Source: Marinicella meishanensis (GTDB lineage Bacteria > Pseudomonadota > Gammaproteobacteria > Xanthomonadales > Marinicellaceae). Taken from it: a DNA stretch of 64,000 nucleotides. Shown one piece after another: positions 63,991-64,000 of this stretch (positions are counted from its first letter, which is position 1; the number at the start of each line of letters is the position of its first letter). The position numbers and the translations under genes are program-made. The stretch covers positions 62,001 to 126,000 of the forward strand of contig NZ_JAIOUV010000002.1 in assembly GCF_019931145.1 (NCBI RefSeq), written 5' to 3'. The notes under the pieces were generated by a model. The model searched no databases and was not told where the DNA came from. It saw only the letters and a program-made list of their open reading frames with translations.

Positions 63991-64000
63991 CCGCAATTGA

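Noticed and set aside
1-64000. tRNA, rRNA, CRISPR arrays, attachment sites, replication origin
   Set aside because: None seen: no spaced direct repeats of CRISPR type, no tRNA-like cloverleaf noticed, no DnaA-box cluster noticed; recognised by eye only, so a covariance-model scan would be decisive.

Overview
The window reads as a chromosomal segment of a marine-type gammaproteobacterium near the Lysobacterales (Xanthomonadales), most like Marinicella or a close relative. This is an inference from gene content and gene order: a type II secretion (T2SS) operon in the Xanthomonas xps order E-F-G-H-I-J-K-L-M-N-D with a lipoprotein secretin, lptF/lptG opposite pepA-valS, an ECF sigma factor operon ending in a DUF3106 gene, a delta-class carbonic anhydrase, and several exported proteins sharing a short C-terminal DLIFA-type tail. 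There is no rRNA, tRNA, CRISPR array, prophage or intact insertion sequence. Coding density is high; no gene-free stretch exceeds 300 bases.

Layout. 1-1.4 kb: a codon-optimised exported protein of unknown function (minus). 1.6-12.5 kb: complete T2SS operon (minus), almost every junction an ATGA or TAATG overlap, ending in a small lipoprotein gene coupled to gspD. 12.6-19 kb: an orphan exosortase-H-associated membrane protein, purL, dsbC and xerD (minus). 19-24 kb: an energy-transduction operon (DUF3450, TtpC-like MotA/TolQ/ExbB protein, ExbB, ExbD, TonB, TPR; minus). 24-31.4 kb: RDD protein, lptG/lptF (LPS export) and, divergently, pepA and valS. 31.5-36.7 kb: a coupled operon with a periplasmic cyclophilin, STAS protein, MlaE/F/D-type MCE lipid transporter, PqiC-like lipoprotein, a possible DNA polymerase III psi subunit and a TMEM175-type channel. 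36.7-45.8 kb: accessory region with an outer membrane barrel protein, a DUF1295 membrane protein, an FMN reductase/Old Yellow Enzyme pair, three exported-protein genes (one frameshifted), a four-gene sigma factor operon and a decayed exported-protein pseudogene. 45.9-53.7 kb: RluA-type pseudouridine synthase, RbgA-type GTPase, htpG with a sigma-32 promoter, small membrane and stress genes, carbonic anhydrase, MAPEG protein, cardiolipin synthase. 53.8-64 kb: srkA, a tagged exported protein, DUF2306, AraC regulator, 2OG-Fe(II) oxygenase, a MITE-like 159-bp element, a possible Rof-like protein, an M61 peptidase, a START protein, and an operon of deoxynucleoside kinase, DUF368 (polyprenyl-phosphate translocase family) and exonuclease I.

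How the genes fit together. Much of the window serves the cell envelope: protein export (T2SS, signal peptides), LPS export (LptFG), phospholipid trafficking (MCE system, cardiolipin synthase), undecaprenyl-phosphate recycling (DUF368) and TonB energy transduction. The most noteworthy signals are the shared C-terminal tail on exported proteins, a set of genes whose -10 box lies only 6-7 nt before the ATG (probable leaderless mRNAs), a T2SS ATPase without the usual tetracysteine motif, an MCE operon without MlaC but with a PqiC-like lipoprotein, and the small inverted-repeat element at 57.9 kb.
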